Source of the DNA: Pedobacter cryoconitis
GTDB lineage: Bacteria > Bacteroidota > Bacteroidia > Sphingobacteriales > Sphingobacteriaceae
Direction: 5' to 3'
DNA length: 64,000 bases
Assembly: GCA_019352875.1 (NCBI GenBank)
Contig: JAAAFW010000006.1
Span: 1,084,284 to 1,148,283 of the forward strand
The translations under genes and the position numbers were made by a program. How positions within the stretch are numbered: position 1 is the stretch's first letter; each line of letters starts with the position of its first letter. Below are positions 26,881 through 35,715 of the stretch, one piece after another. The notes under the pieces are model-generated. The model was not told the DNA's origin, made no database searches, and saw nothing but the letters and a program-made list of their open reading frames with translations.

Positions 26881-27062
26881 GCAAAAAAGCAACCCCTAAA
26901 GTCTTCCCCAAAACCCATACCGGTCTCCCCGAAGCACTCCCGCAATTAACATTTATGCAAAAATCCACCCATAAAGTCTTCCCAGTTACCATCCATACCG
27001 GTCTCCCAAAACCATCCTGCAATTAAAATTTACACAAAAATCCACCCCATACCGGTCCTCCT
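26881..27062. repeat. Degenerate tandem repeat of about 77 bases, 2.4 copies
   Basis: Copy 1 (26881-26956) and copy 2 (26957-27034) share GCAAAAA, TAAAGTCTTCCC, CATACCGGTCTCCC and GCAATTAA in the same order. A third partial copy (27035-27062) keeps CAAAAATCCACCC and CATACCGGTC. The repeats share the C-rich composition of the haemoglobin gene. Confidence 0.75.
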
Positions 27063-27071
27063 AGTCTGCGC

Positions 27072-27189
27072 TAGTTCACGAAGGATTACTCGTATAAAAA
27101 AAGGGTATAAGTTTTTTCTTGTGCCTACAGCTTTGCTGTCAGCACAAAAAAAAATCTTATACCCTTTTTTTTACGCTTTTCGTGAACTA
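27072..27189. terminator. Very long interrupted palindrome acting as bidirectional terminator
   Basis: TAGTTCACGAA (27072-27082) pairs with TTCGTGAACTA (27179-27189). Further in, AAAGGGTATAAG pairs with CTTATACCCTTT, then TTGTGC with GCACAA and ACAGC with GCTGT around a TTT loop. Long A and T runs flank the inner stem. It lies between the convergent haemoglobin and YitT genes, and its right arm includes the YitT stop codon. Confidence 0.7.
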
Positions 27190-28035
27190 ACTCAACGTAA
27201 AACCTCTTCCAAAAACATCATGCACATCATGGATAACCACAAAAGCCATGGGGTCTAGCTCGTGAATCACACGTTTCAGCTCCATCAATTCCGGCTTACT
27301 AATTACTACATAGATAACTTCTTTTGGGTTTTTTGTATAGGCTCCGCTGCCATGTAGAATAGTAGCTCCACGGAACATACCTTCAGTAATTTTAGCTGAA
27401 ATTTGTGATGCTTCGGTAGAAATAATGGTTACTGCCTTTTTGGTATTGAAGCCCTCGATGATAAAATCTACAACTCTGGCGCCAACATAAACAGCTATTA
27501 GCGTATACATTGTGTTTTCCGGTCCGATGATGAAAGCCGAAAGTGCAATAACGACGATATCTACAATCAGCATGGCTGTTCCTAATTTCCAGCCCCAGAA
27601 CTTTTGGAAGAGGCGGGCGATAATCGCCGATCCACCGGTTGTTCCACCAGATAGAAATACCAGGCCTATTCCACCACCGACTAGTACGCCGGAGAAAATT
27701 GCGGCCAGCAATGGATCTGAAGTCAGCGGCTTCAGTTCATTTTCTGTCAGGAACAGGAACAGAGAGGAGAAAAATATGCCGAAAATGGTATAGATGATTG
27801 TGCGTTTATCGAGTAGCTTGTACCCGATAACCATTAGTATAGCATTCAAAATCAAGTTTAATATACCGGGAGACCAGTTGAAATAATAGAAAGCAACAAT
27901 GGTTAACCCAATTACACCACCCTCTGAAAGTTTGTTGGGGATAGCGAAAAAATTGATTCCCACAGCAAAAAGGAGCGTACCCAGAATGATTAGTCCGAAA
28001 TGCTTTGCATGGTCTTTTGTTAGTGTGATTTTCAT
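27187..28035 (-). CDS. YitT family membrane protein (DUF161/DUF2179)
   Basis: The 282-residue protein has five or six membrane segments in its first 180 residues (HFGLIILGTLLFAVGINFFAIPNKLSEGGVIGLTIV is the first). The motif GGGIGLVFLSGGTTGGSAIIAR is typical of YitT. The C-terminal soluble DUF2179 domain starts at about 200 (KKAVTIISTEASQISAKI) and ends in HDVHDVFGRGF. Family proteins are inner-membrane and their substrates are not established. The stop codon is inside a long palindrome. Confidence 0.9.
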   Translation of the reverse strand: MKITLTKDHAKHFGLIILGTLLFAVGINFFAIPNKLSEGGVIGLTIVAFYYFNWSPGILNLILNAILMVIGYKLLDKRTIIYTIFGIFFSSLFLFLTENELKPLTSDPLLAAIFSGVLVGGGIGLVFLSGGTTGGSAIIARLFQKFWGWKLGTAMLIVDIVVIALSAFIIGPENTMYTLIAVYVGARVVDFIIEGFNTKKAVTIISTEASQISAKITEGMFRGATILHGSGAYTKNPKEVIYVVISKPELMELKRVIHELDPMAFVVIHDVHDVFGRGFTLS

Positions 28036-28477
28036 AAATTTTGAAGAAAAGAAGAACTTCAGATCCGTATAGGCGGCTATCTAATAATTCTGTTACAAAT
28101 ATCTGAAAATTATGACGTTTTGAAGAGAACAATTTGATGAGTGGTTTAAATTAAACAAATTGTAAAATTTCGGCTTTTAAAGGCAGGTTTTTTGATATTA
28201 TGATGTTGAATAACAGTTGATTATTGCATTTTTTGAAAAAAATGTATCATCCAGGATCAAAAGACAGGACTTTTCTTTGTAAAAAAGACGAGTAAAACAG
28301 TAGTTTAACGATTTTTGGTGTTTTCTGTCGATATAAACGTTTAATATATTTCGGTTCCGTTAAATCTGAAAACAAAACGCCTAAAAGTCAATCGTATTTC
28401 GTCAATAACTTTAAAATAGGCATTCTATTGCACATATTGTACCCGAATTTATTACACACACCCATTATTAACACTAA
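28036..28477. promoter_or_regulatory. A/T-rich divergent regulatory region before a susC gene
   Basis: The 442-base gap has no gene. It contains a dyad ACAATTTG (28129-28136) and CAAATTGT (28156-28163) with an inner TTTAAATTAAA, an operator-like layout. A second near-palindrome, ATAAACGTTTAATAT, is at about 28333-28347. I found no exact TTG-N19-TAnnTTTG promoter here. Confidence 0.4.
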
Positions 28478-31400
28478 ATGAAAAAAAGACTACTTAATTT
28501 TATTGTCTTGAGCTTGTTGTGTTTAAGCACGGCATTCGCCCAAAACAAAAATGTAAAAGGAAAAGTAATCGGAGCAGACGACGGGCTACCAATTCCGGGA
28601 GTTTCTGTGAAAATTAAGGGCACGACGATTGGTGCTCAGACCGACGGTGACGGTAATTTCACTATCGGACCGGTTACTCCGACAAGCGTTATCGTATTTT
28701 CAGCAATCGGTTATGCAACTGCAGAACAGACTGTTGGAACAAGAACGCAAATTAATGCAACTTTAAAAGAAGATTCCAAAGCTCTGGAAGAAGTTGTCAT
28801 CAACGTGGCATATGGAACAGCCAAAAAGGAAGCGATTACTGGTGCTGTAGCACAGATCAACAAAGCAGATTTGGAAGATCGTCCTTTAACCAACGTAAAT
28901 AATGCACTTTCCGGCGCTTCTGCAGGTGTGATGTCCTCTGCTTCAAGTGGACAACCAGGAGAATCGGGTGCAATCAGGATCCGTGGTTTTGGTTCTGTTA
29001 ATGCTTCTAACACTCCATTGTATGTAGTTGACGGTGCACCTTATGACGGTGATATAGCAAATATCAATATGAATGACGTTCAGAATATATCTATTCTGAA
29101 AGATGCCTCTGCATCAGCGCTTTATGGTTCACGTGCAGCGAATGGAGTCGTGATTATTACAACCGTTAAAGGTAAACAGGGAGGCGATAAACTGACCGTG
29201 AATTTAACGCAGGGTGTAAGCTCAAGAGGTATTTCTGAATATGAGAGGGTAGGCGCTTATGATTACTATCCATTAGCTTTCCAGGCTTTTAAGAATAGTT
29301 TGGTTTATCCGCAAAGTGGTGCTGCAATCTCACCTGATGAAGCAAATGCCAAAGCTTATGCAGGAACATTCAAAAACTTAATGTACAATCCATTTAATGT
29401 GCCTAATGGGCAGGTTCTTACGCCAACTGGCCAAATGAATCCGGATGCGAAATTGAAATATAATGATTTTGACTGGATTGAACCGTTAAAAAGGGTTGGA
29501 AAGAGAACCGATGCCAACCTGAGCTATAGCGGAGCAACAGAAAAGTCAGATTATTTCTTCTCTTTAGGTTACCTGAATGATAAAGGTTACGTAGAGAAAT
29601 CTGATTTCAATAGATTTACTGGTAGGGTCAATGTGAATGCGACCCCATTAAAATGGTTTAAAACGGGCTTAAATATTGCGGGTACTGTTTCTGATTCCAA
29701 TGTTGCCAATGGTTTGGGAACAAATGCTGGTACAGGTAGTACTTCTTACAACAACGTTTTCTTTTTCTCACGTAATATCGGTCCGATCTATCCGGTTTAT
29801 AAGCATAATGATGCCGGCGATTTCGTGTTAGATAAAAACGGAAATAAGATTTATGATAATGCAAACCGCCCTGCAGGTGCTAGTAACGGTCGTCACGTTG
29901 TGCAGGAAACGGAATTGAACGAAAACATGTTCAAGAAAAATGCAATTAGTGCAAGAGCTTATGGAGAGATTACTTTCCTGAAAGACTTTAAATTCACGCA
30001 GAGGATTAATGCTGATTTTAACAATACTGACAGATCCAGCTATGACAATAATATCGTCGGTGACGGTGCACCTGCGGGAAGAGCGACTTTAACAGGTATT
30101 ACTTCTTCATCTATCACTGCTACACAAGTTTTAAATTATAATAAAGTTATCGAAGACCACAGCTTTGAATTCCTTGCTGGTCACGAAACTTACAAGTTCA
30201 AATACGATTACCTGACAGGGTCTAAAAACTCTCAGGTACTGGATGGTAATAGAGAACTAGTTAACTTTTCGACAATCAGTAACCTGAATTCTTATAAGGA
30301 AAATTATACACTGGAATCGTATTTCACACAATTGAATTATAATTATCAAGGTAAATACTTCCTGAATGGGTCATTCAGACGTGATGGTTCTTCAAAATTT
30401 GCACCAGATGCAAGATGGGGTAACTTCTTCTCTGTTGGTGCGTCATGGTTAATAAGTCAGGAAGATTTCATGAAAGATGTTTCCTGGGTTAATTATTTGA
30501 AACTGCGTACTTCATATGGTTCAGTAGGTAATGATAAATTGCTGGATCCGGCACAGGTAGAGACTTATTACAACTATAAATCTTACTATAACCTGGCAAA
30601 TAATAATGCACAAGAAGGTGGTTTATTGTTAAAGAGTCTGGAAACTCCATTGCTGAAATGGGAAACTAATTATTCTACTGATATTGCTGTTGAATATAGC
30701 TTGTTTAACAACAGGTTGCGCGGTACATTCGAGGTGTTTGATAGAAAATCGAGCAATTTATTATTTAACGTTCCACTTCCGGTATCTAACGGTGTTCCAA
30801 CTTACGCAGCGAATGTTGGTTCCATGTACAATAAGGGTATAGAAATAGAAATCGGTGGTGATATCATCAAAACTAAAAATTTCAAATGGGATGCTAATAT
30901 TAACTGGACAACAGTTAAGAATAAGATCACTAAAATGCCTGCTGAATCGCCATTTATTATTGATGAGAGAAGAAGGCTTGCTGTAGGTCAGTCTCTATAT
31001 GAGTTCTGGTTAAGAGACTGGGCTGGTGTAGATCCAACCGACGGTGCTTCTTTATATGTAAGAGATAAAGATGTTGCGATAAGTAATCCAAATGACGTCA
31101 GAATTATTGATGGTAAAGAATATACAACTAATATCAATGGGGGTAAATTCCATTATGCCGGTTCAGCTATTCCTGATTTTGCAGGTAGTGTAACCAATAC
31201 ATTCAAGTATAAAGCATTCCAGTTCTCCTTTATGGTAAATTATCAGGTTGGTGGTAAAGTCTATGACAGTGCTTATGCTAGTCTGATGTCATATGGTAAT
31301 TACGGTGGCGCTCTACACGTCGATGCTTTAAATGCATGGAAAAATCCAGGGGATATTACTGATGTTCCTCGTTTGGATGTAGGTGCTTCAGCTTTCAATA

Positions 31401-31654
31401 ATGGACCATCCGACCGTTGGTTAATTGATGCTTCTTACTTATCATTAAGATCTGCTTCATTATCTTATACATTACCTAAATCGTTTATTTCTAAAGCTGA
31501 TCTGAAAAATGCGAGAGTTTATTTAAGCGGAGAAAATCTTGCTATTTTCTCTAAGCGTAAAGGTTTAGATCCTAGCTATTCGTACAACGGTGTGAGCTCT
31601 AATGCTTATTCTCCTACACGTACGATCAGTTTAGGACTAAATGTTTCTTTCTAA
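28478..31654 (+). CDS. SusC/RagA-family TonB-dependent outer-membrane channel
   Basis: The 1058-residue protein has a signal peptide (ending STAFAQ), a carboxypeptidase-regulatory-like domain (about 25-100; GKVIGADDGLPIPGVSVKIKGT), the plug (about 120-235; RIRGFGSVNASNTPLYVVDGAPYDGDIANINMND) and a 22-strand barrel ending SLGLNVSF. Such channels import oligomers bound by a SusD lid. Codon use is the smooth, A/T-ending type of highly expressed genes. The matching susD gene follows by 32 bases. No glycosidase, sulfatase or peptidase is nearby, so the substrate is open. Confidence 0.95.
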   Translation: MKKRLLNFIVLSLLCLSTAFAQNKNVKGKVIGADDGLPIPGVSVKIKGTTIGAQTDGDGNFTIGPVTPTSVIVFSAIGYATAEQTVGTRTQINATLKEDSKALEEVVINVAYGTAKKEAITGAVAQINKADLEDRPLTNVNNALSGASAGVMSSASSGQPGESGAIRIRGFGSVNASNTPLYVVDGAPYDGDIANINMNDVQNISILKDASASALYGSRAANGVVIITTVKGKQGGDKLTVNLTQGVSSRGISEYERVGAYDYYPLAFQAFKNSLVYPQSGAAISPDEANAKAYAGTFKNLMYNPFNVPNGQVLTPTGQMNPDAKLKYNDFDWIEPLKRVGKRTDANLSYSGATEKSDYFFSLGYLNDKGYVEKSDFNRFTGRVNVNATPLKWFKTGLNIAGTVSDSNVANGLGTNAGTGSTSYNNVFFFSRNIGPIYPVYKHNDAGDFVLDKNGNKIYDNANRPAGASNGRHVVQETELNENMFKKNAISARAYGEITFLKDFKFTQRINADFNNTDRSSYDNNIVGDGAPAGRATLTGITSSSITATQVLNYNKVIEDHSFEFLAGHETYKFKYDYLTGSKNSQVLDGNRELVNFSTISNLNSYKENYTLESYFTQLNYNYQGKYFLNGSFRRDGSSKFAPDARWGNFFSVGASWLISQEDFMKDVSWVNYLKLRTSYGSVGNDKLLDPAQVETYYNYKSYYNLANNNAQEGGLLLKSLETPLLKWETNYSTDIAVEYSLFNNRLRGTFEVFDRKSSNLLFNVPLPVSNGVPTYAANVGSMYNKGIEIEIGGDIIKTKNFKWDANINWTTVKNKITKMPAESPFIIDERRRLAVGQSLYEFWLRDWAGVDPTDGASLYVRDKDVAISNPNDVRIIDGKEYTTNINGGKFHYAGSAIPDFAGSVTNTFKYKAFQFSFMVNYQVGGKVYDSAYASLMSYGNYGGALHVDALNAWKNPGDITDVPRLDVGASAFNNGPSDRWLIDASYLSLRSASLSYTLPKSFISKADLKNARVYLSGENLAIFSKRKGLDPSYSYNGVSSNAYSPTRTISLGLNVSF

Positions 31655-31686
31655 TAATTTTCCGGATTTTAAATATTGATATAACA

Positions 31687-33171
31687 ATGAAAAGCTTAAA
31701 ATATAAAATCATTCCGGTACTTCTGGCTACGATGACTTTAGTGTCATGTAAAAAGGATTTTCTGGAAACCGCACCGACACAACAGGCAGATGATGAGGTT
31801 GTATTCTCGACTACTGTGAATGTGATGGCTGCCTTAAACGGTATTCACCGTTCAATGTACAAACAATATGATGCGCAGGATCAGGGTGGTCAGGCTTCTA
31901 TGAATATCAACATGGATATGATGGGAGATGACTTAGTCAATACAACTGCTGGTAATGGTTGGTTTAATGCTGCATACAGATGGACAGCGCATAGAAATGC
32001 AACTAATACAACAGATAAATTTGCCTATAAATTCTACTACCAGATCATCGCCAATGCAAACCCGATTATTGATCGGGTGCAGGATGCTGAAGGTCCGCAG
32101 GCAGATAAAAACCTGATTAAAGCAGAAGCTTTAACCTACAGATCATGGGCGCATTTTATGCTGGTTCAATTATATGGTAAACGTTATGACGCTGCCGGAA
32201 ATAATACGCAGGCAGGTGTACCAATTAAATTAAAGCTGGATAAAATCGCAACAGGCAGATCTTCTGTAGAAGATGTTTATACACAAGTGAACAAGGACAT
32301 TGATGAAGCGATTACATTATTCGCATCAGCTTCTGCAAGTCCAAACAAATCTCACTTTAACATTAAATCTGCAAAAGGTATTAAAGCACGTATTGCTTTA
32401 GCACAAGGCAAATGGGTTGAAGCAGCCAAATTTGCTGCGGAAGCAAGAGCCGGCGTTGAATTGATGTCTAATGCAGATTATATGGCTGGATTTAACAGCT
32501 ATACTAATCCGGAGTGGATCTGGGGTAGTAAACAAGTGGAAGATCAGACTACTTATTTCTATTCCTTCTTTGCCTACATGTCTGCTAACTATAACTCTTC
32601 GAATATAAGGGGGAATCCTAAAGCGATCAATTCTAACTTATATGCGAAAATTTCTGAAACAGATATCAGAAAACAATTATGGGATCCTACTGGAGAAAAT
32701 ACAGCTTTCCCGATTCCAACTAAAGAAAGTACAAGAGCACCTTATATGAACCGTAAATTCCTGGTTGCCGGTGGAACAAGTATCGGTGACGTAGTTAATA
32801 TGCGCGCAGCTGAATTGTACCTGATTGAAGCAGAAGCTCTAGCCAGAGCGGGTCAGTTCGGTGCAGCACAGGATGCTTTATATACCTTAGCTAAGAAACG
32901 TGATGATGCTTACGTGAAATCTACTAAAACAGGCAATGACCTGATTGAGGAAATCATGGTGCAGAGACGTATTGAGCTTTGGGGTGAAGGATTCCGTTTC
33001 ACGGATCTTAAACGCTTAAATCTTCCTTTAGACAGAACCAACAGTAATCATACGGTTGCTTTAGCACAAACCTTGTCGGAAAAAGCTGGTGACAACAGAT
33101 GGCAGTGGTTAATTCCTCAGGATGAGATTAACGCTAATCCAGAGATTGGTGCAGGTGGACAAAATCCATAA
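31687..33171 (+). CDS. SusD/RagB-family outer-membrane lipoprotein
   Basis: The 494-residue lipoprotein (lipobox LVSC, Cys21) has the SusD layout: an N-terminal helical part with RSMYKQYDAQDQGG, a tetratricopeptide-like core (LIKAEALTYRSWAHFMLVQLYGKRY) and the C-terminal ERRIELWGEGFRF-type block, here QRRIELWGEGFRFTDLKRL. It pairs with the SusC channel before it and is followed by a terminator, so the operon is the pair alone. Confidence 0.95.
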   Translation: MKSLKYKIIPVLLATMTLVSCKKDFLETAPTQQADDEVVFSTTVNVMAALNGIHRSMYKQYDAQDQGGQASMNINMDMMGDDLVNTTAGNGWFNAAYRWTAHRNATNTTDKFAYKFYYQIIANANPIIDRVQDAEGPQADKNLIKAEALTYRSWAHFMLVQLYGKRYDAAGNNTQAGVPIKLKLDKIATGRSSVEDVYTQVNKDIDEAITLFASASASPNKSHFNIKSAKGIKARIALAQGKWVEAAKFAAEARAGVELMSNADYMAGFNSYTNPEWIWGSKQVEDQTTYFYSFFAYMSANYNSSNIRGNPKAINSNLYAKISETDIRKQLWDPTGENTAFPIPTKESTRAPYMNRKFLVAGGTSIGDVVNMRAAELYLIEAEALARAGQFGAAQDALYTLAKKRDDAYVKSTKTGNDLIEEIMVQRRIELWGEGFRFTDLKRLNLPLDRTNSNHTVALAQTLSEKAGDNRWQWLIPQDEINANPEIGAGGQNP

Positions 33172-33187
33172 CCAATAATAATTAAGA

Positions 33188-33220
33188 AGAAGGGTGCCCG
33201 AAACGGCACCCTTCTTTTGT
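33188..33220 (+). terminator. Rho-independent terminator after the susCD pair
   Basis: AGAAGGGTGCC (33188-33198) pairs perfectly with GGCACCCTTCT (33205-33215), loop CGAAAC, then TTTGTTTT. Confidence 0.9.
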
Positions 33221-33310
33221 TTTCGGCGTTTCTTCTGCTTAACGGGACAGTAACGTCAGAATAAATTTTAAAAATTAAACAGATTCGGGAATCATTAATA
33301 TCTTAGCAGT

Positions 33311-33874
33311 ATGTCATCGCATCATATCGTCAGAGAAAAACAAGAACCGGCACTGTATATTCATGAGCTGGGAAATTTTAGTGAAGAGTACTTGGGCCAG
33401 TTATTGGAGTGGAGCCCAACGCTAATTGTCAACGGAGCAGTCTATGAAAAAGTTCTGAGTCTGGGGCTTAAGGTAGATGTTGTACTAAACACCCTGGATG
33501 GGGTTGCAGTGCAAGAGAATACAAAATCTATTATTGGTCCCGGTGATGAATATAATACCGTGATGAATTATCTTATTTCCGAAAAGTATCCCGCGGTCAA
33601 CGTAATTGATAACGATAAGGATCTTGCCGATCTGGCTTTCTATATCGACCGGATTAATATCGTGCTGTTTACGCCCGAAGAGAAGTCTTATGCGGTTAAA
33701 ACGGGATTCAGTATATGGAAACCTGCAGGCAGTGTGTTTCTAATCAATGTGGTGTCTTATTTTGAGGCTACCAATCTTAGGCAGGAAGATGAACGTGTTT
33801 TCAAAGTAGTTGAAGACGGCTTTGTAGCCTTTACTTTTGCAACTGAATTTTTATTTTTGACAGAGTATCTATGA
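33311..33874 (+). CDS. Thiamine pyrophosphokinase-like protein, tentative
   Basis: The 187-residue cytoplasmic protein has an alternating strand-helix pattern with TLIVNGAVYEKVLSLGLKVDVVLNTLDG, then IIGPGDEYNTVMNYLISEKYPAVNVIDND. This resembles the nucleotide-binding half of thiamine pyrophosphokinases, but the GDxDS-type catalytic motif is not clearly seen. It overlaps the GNAT gene by 4 bases, so they are co-translated. A function in thiamine metabolism is a tentative guess. Confidence 0.55.
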   Translation: MSSHHIVREKQEPALYIHELGNFSEEYLGQLLEWSPTLIVNGAVYEKVLSLGLKVDVVLNTLDGVAVQENTKSIIGPGDEYNTVMNYLISEKYPAVNVIDNDKDLADLAFYIDRINIVLFTPEEKSYAVKTGFSIWKPAGSVFLINVVSYFEATNLRQEDERVFKVVEDGFVAFTFATEFLFLTEYL

Positions 33875-34365
33875 TTACGTTAAGGATAGCCAGAGAAGAA
33901 GATCTGCCTGTTATAGCCAATATCGGGACCATTACTTACGGTCCGACTTACGCCCATTTAATAGGACAGGAACAAGTTGATTATATGCTAGGAAAGTTTT
34001 ATACCCTGGGTGCTTTAAAAGAGCAATTGATGCAGGGGCATATATTTTTGATTGCACATGAACAGGGAAAAGATCTTGCTTTTGCATCTTACTCCACTAC
34101 TGATCCTGAGAAAGGGATTGTGAAGCTTCATAAGCTGTATGTATTGCCAGAAGCTCATGGGATGGGACTTGGTAAATTCCTGATTAATGAAGTGCGTGAC
34201 AAAGCGATAGATGCAGGAGCGAAAAGCCTTGAGCTGAATGTTAACCGGGATAATAATGCCAAAGCTTTCTATGAAAAGGCGGGCTTTAAAATCAAAGAAA
34301 CCGTTGACATTGAGATTGGCAACGGTTTCCAGATGAATGATTATGTAATGGCTCTGCCTTTATAA
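33871..34365 (+). CDS. GNAT-family N-acetyltransferase
   Basis: The 164-residue protein has the GNAT fold. The acetyl-CoA loop reads VLPEAHGMGLGKFLINEVRDKAI, and LELNVNRDNNAKAFYEKAGFKI is the classic last motif. The acceptor is unknown. It is translationally coupled to the gene before it through an ATGA overlap. Its stop is 2 bases from the end of the convergent peptidase gene. Confidence 0.92.
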   Translation: MITLRIAREEDLPVIANIGTITYGPTYAHLIGQEQVDYMLGKFYTLGALKEQLMQGHIFLIAHEQGKDLAFASYSTTDPEKGIVKLHKLYVLPEAHGMGLGKFLINEVRDKAIDAGAKSLELNVNRDNNAKAFYEKAGFKIKETVDIEIGNGFQMNDYVMALPL

Positions 34366-34367
34366 AA

Positions 34368-35687
34368 TTACTGTACCAGTTTAGGGATTCTGGTCGGCGT
34401 ATCCTGACCGTTCACAATACTAATTGCACTTTTGGCAATTGCCTTAATGGTAAACAGGATATTATCGACATCCAGAGAGCTGTACTCATCTTTTACAGTA
34501 TGATACAGCTTATCTATATCAATCTGATCAGTACTGATCGTATGTGCGGGCACGCCTAATGCTGCTAACGTCGCATTGTCACTTCTGTAGAAAAGATTCT
34601 GTTCTGTATAAGGATCCGGGTGGAAAGTGAATTCTGTACCTTTCAGGTTTTTTTGCAGGATCTTTCCAAAATCTGATTTCTCATAACCGGTGATAAATGC
34701 GGTGTGTTTTCCAAATTTGCTTTCCTTACCGATCATTTCAATGTTAAACATGGCGACGACATGATCCGGATCCAGTTGTTTAGAGAAGTGTGAAGCTCCG
34801 TAGCCACCGATTTCTTCGGCAGTGAAAGCGACGAAAATCAGTGTACGTTCATTATTATTTAGCTTTTTATAGTATTTGGCCAGCGCGATCATAGCTGTGG
34901 TACCCGACGCGTCATCGTCTGCACCATTAGCAATGCTATCCTGCCCCGCAACCGGTGAAGGGATTATTCCGAGGTGATCGTAATGTCCGGAAAAGATAAC
35001 TAGTTCTGTGGCTTTTGATTTACCCGGGATTATACCTCCAACGTTGAATAATTCCATTTTTTTGACGCTGCTGCGCAGGGATACGCTGAATTCTTTTGCC
35101 GCTGTTTCAGGACTCAGAACAAAAACCAAAGCTGCAGGATTGTTGCCCTGAAGGTCTTTCTCATCCAGGTTTGTTCCTCTGCCGGCATAGTCTTGTAATT
35201 GTTTGAATTCGGCTTTAAACTTCGGATCAACCAAAATCAATTGTCTTTTTTTATTGCGTGCCAGTGCGCGGTATTGTTCGCGGAACGGTTTTGCCGGGTC
35301 GAGCGTAATTACAGCCTCACTGTTCGTATTACTGAAATTATTTTCTGCTGCTTGATTACCGACAACAAGAATGTTTTCCGAAGCTATCTTTGCTCCGTTT
35401 ACGGTTACATCACTGCTTAAGGGTTTTACCTGGTATTTGTAAAAGGTCTGGCGGTATCCTTTCTCGCCCTGAAGGGGTTGAAGACCTATTTCTTTAAATT
35501 CTTTCTCAATAAAACTCGCAGCTTTATCAATACCAGGGCTGAAAGTGGCACGACCCTGCATTTCGTCGCTGCTCAATGTTTTGATGAGCCTGTCTACATA
35601 AGGCTTGGTGATAATCTTGTCGATGTCCTGTGCGATAGCCGGTGGGCCCGCGAGCAGTAAAATGAGGGGGTAAATTAAATGTTTCAT
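34368..35687 (-). CDS. M28-family metallopeptidase, exported
   Basis: ATG 35687 gives 439 residues with a signal peptide (MKHLIYPLILLLAGPPAIAQ). The M28 zinc ligands are visible in order: His-Asp in FSGHYDHLG, Asp in ANGADDDASGTTA and Glu-Glu in FTAEEIGGYGASH. The N-terminal part before the catalytic domain (about 40-210) would be a PA-type insert. Aminopeptidase activity in the periplasm is likely. A 5' extension to 35765 is possible but has no signal-like start. Confidence 0.9.
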   Translation of the reverse strand: MKHLIYPLILLLAGPPAIAQDIDKIITKPYVDRLIKTLSSDEMQGRATFSPGIDKAASFIEKEFKEIGLQPLQGEKGYRQTFYKYQVKPLSSDVTVNGAKIASENILVVGNQAAENNFSNTNSEAVITLDPAKPFREQYRALARNKKRQLILVDPKFKAEFKQLQDYAGRGTNLDEKDLQGNNPAALVFVLSPETAAKEFSVSLRSSVKKMELFNVGGIIPGKSKATELVIFSGHYDHLGIIPSPVAGQDSIANGADDDASGTTAMIALAKYYKKLNNNERTLIFVAFTAEEIGGYGASHFSKQLDPDHVVAMFNIEMIGKESKFGKHTAFITGYEKSDFGKILQKNLKGTEFTFHPDPYTEQNLFYRSDNATLAALGVPAHTISTDQIDIDKLYHTVKDEYSSLDVDNILFTIKAIAKSAISIVNGQDTPTRIPKLVQ

Positions 35688-35715
35688 CAATATAAAGTTA
35701 AGCAATATAAACAGG

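Noticed and set aside
26560..26892. Open frames on the minus strand over the haemoglobin gene
   Set aside because: They exist because the patch is C-rich and stop codons are rare. The plus-strand haemoglobin is the only protein with family motifs.
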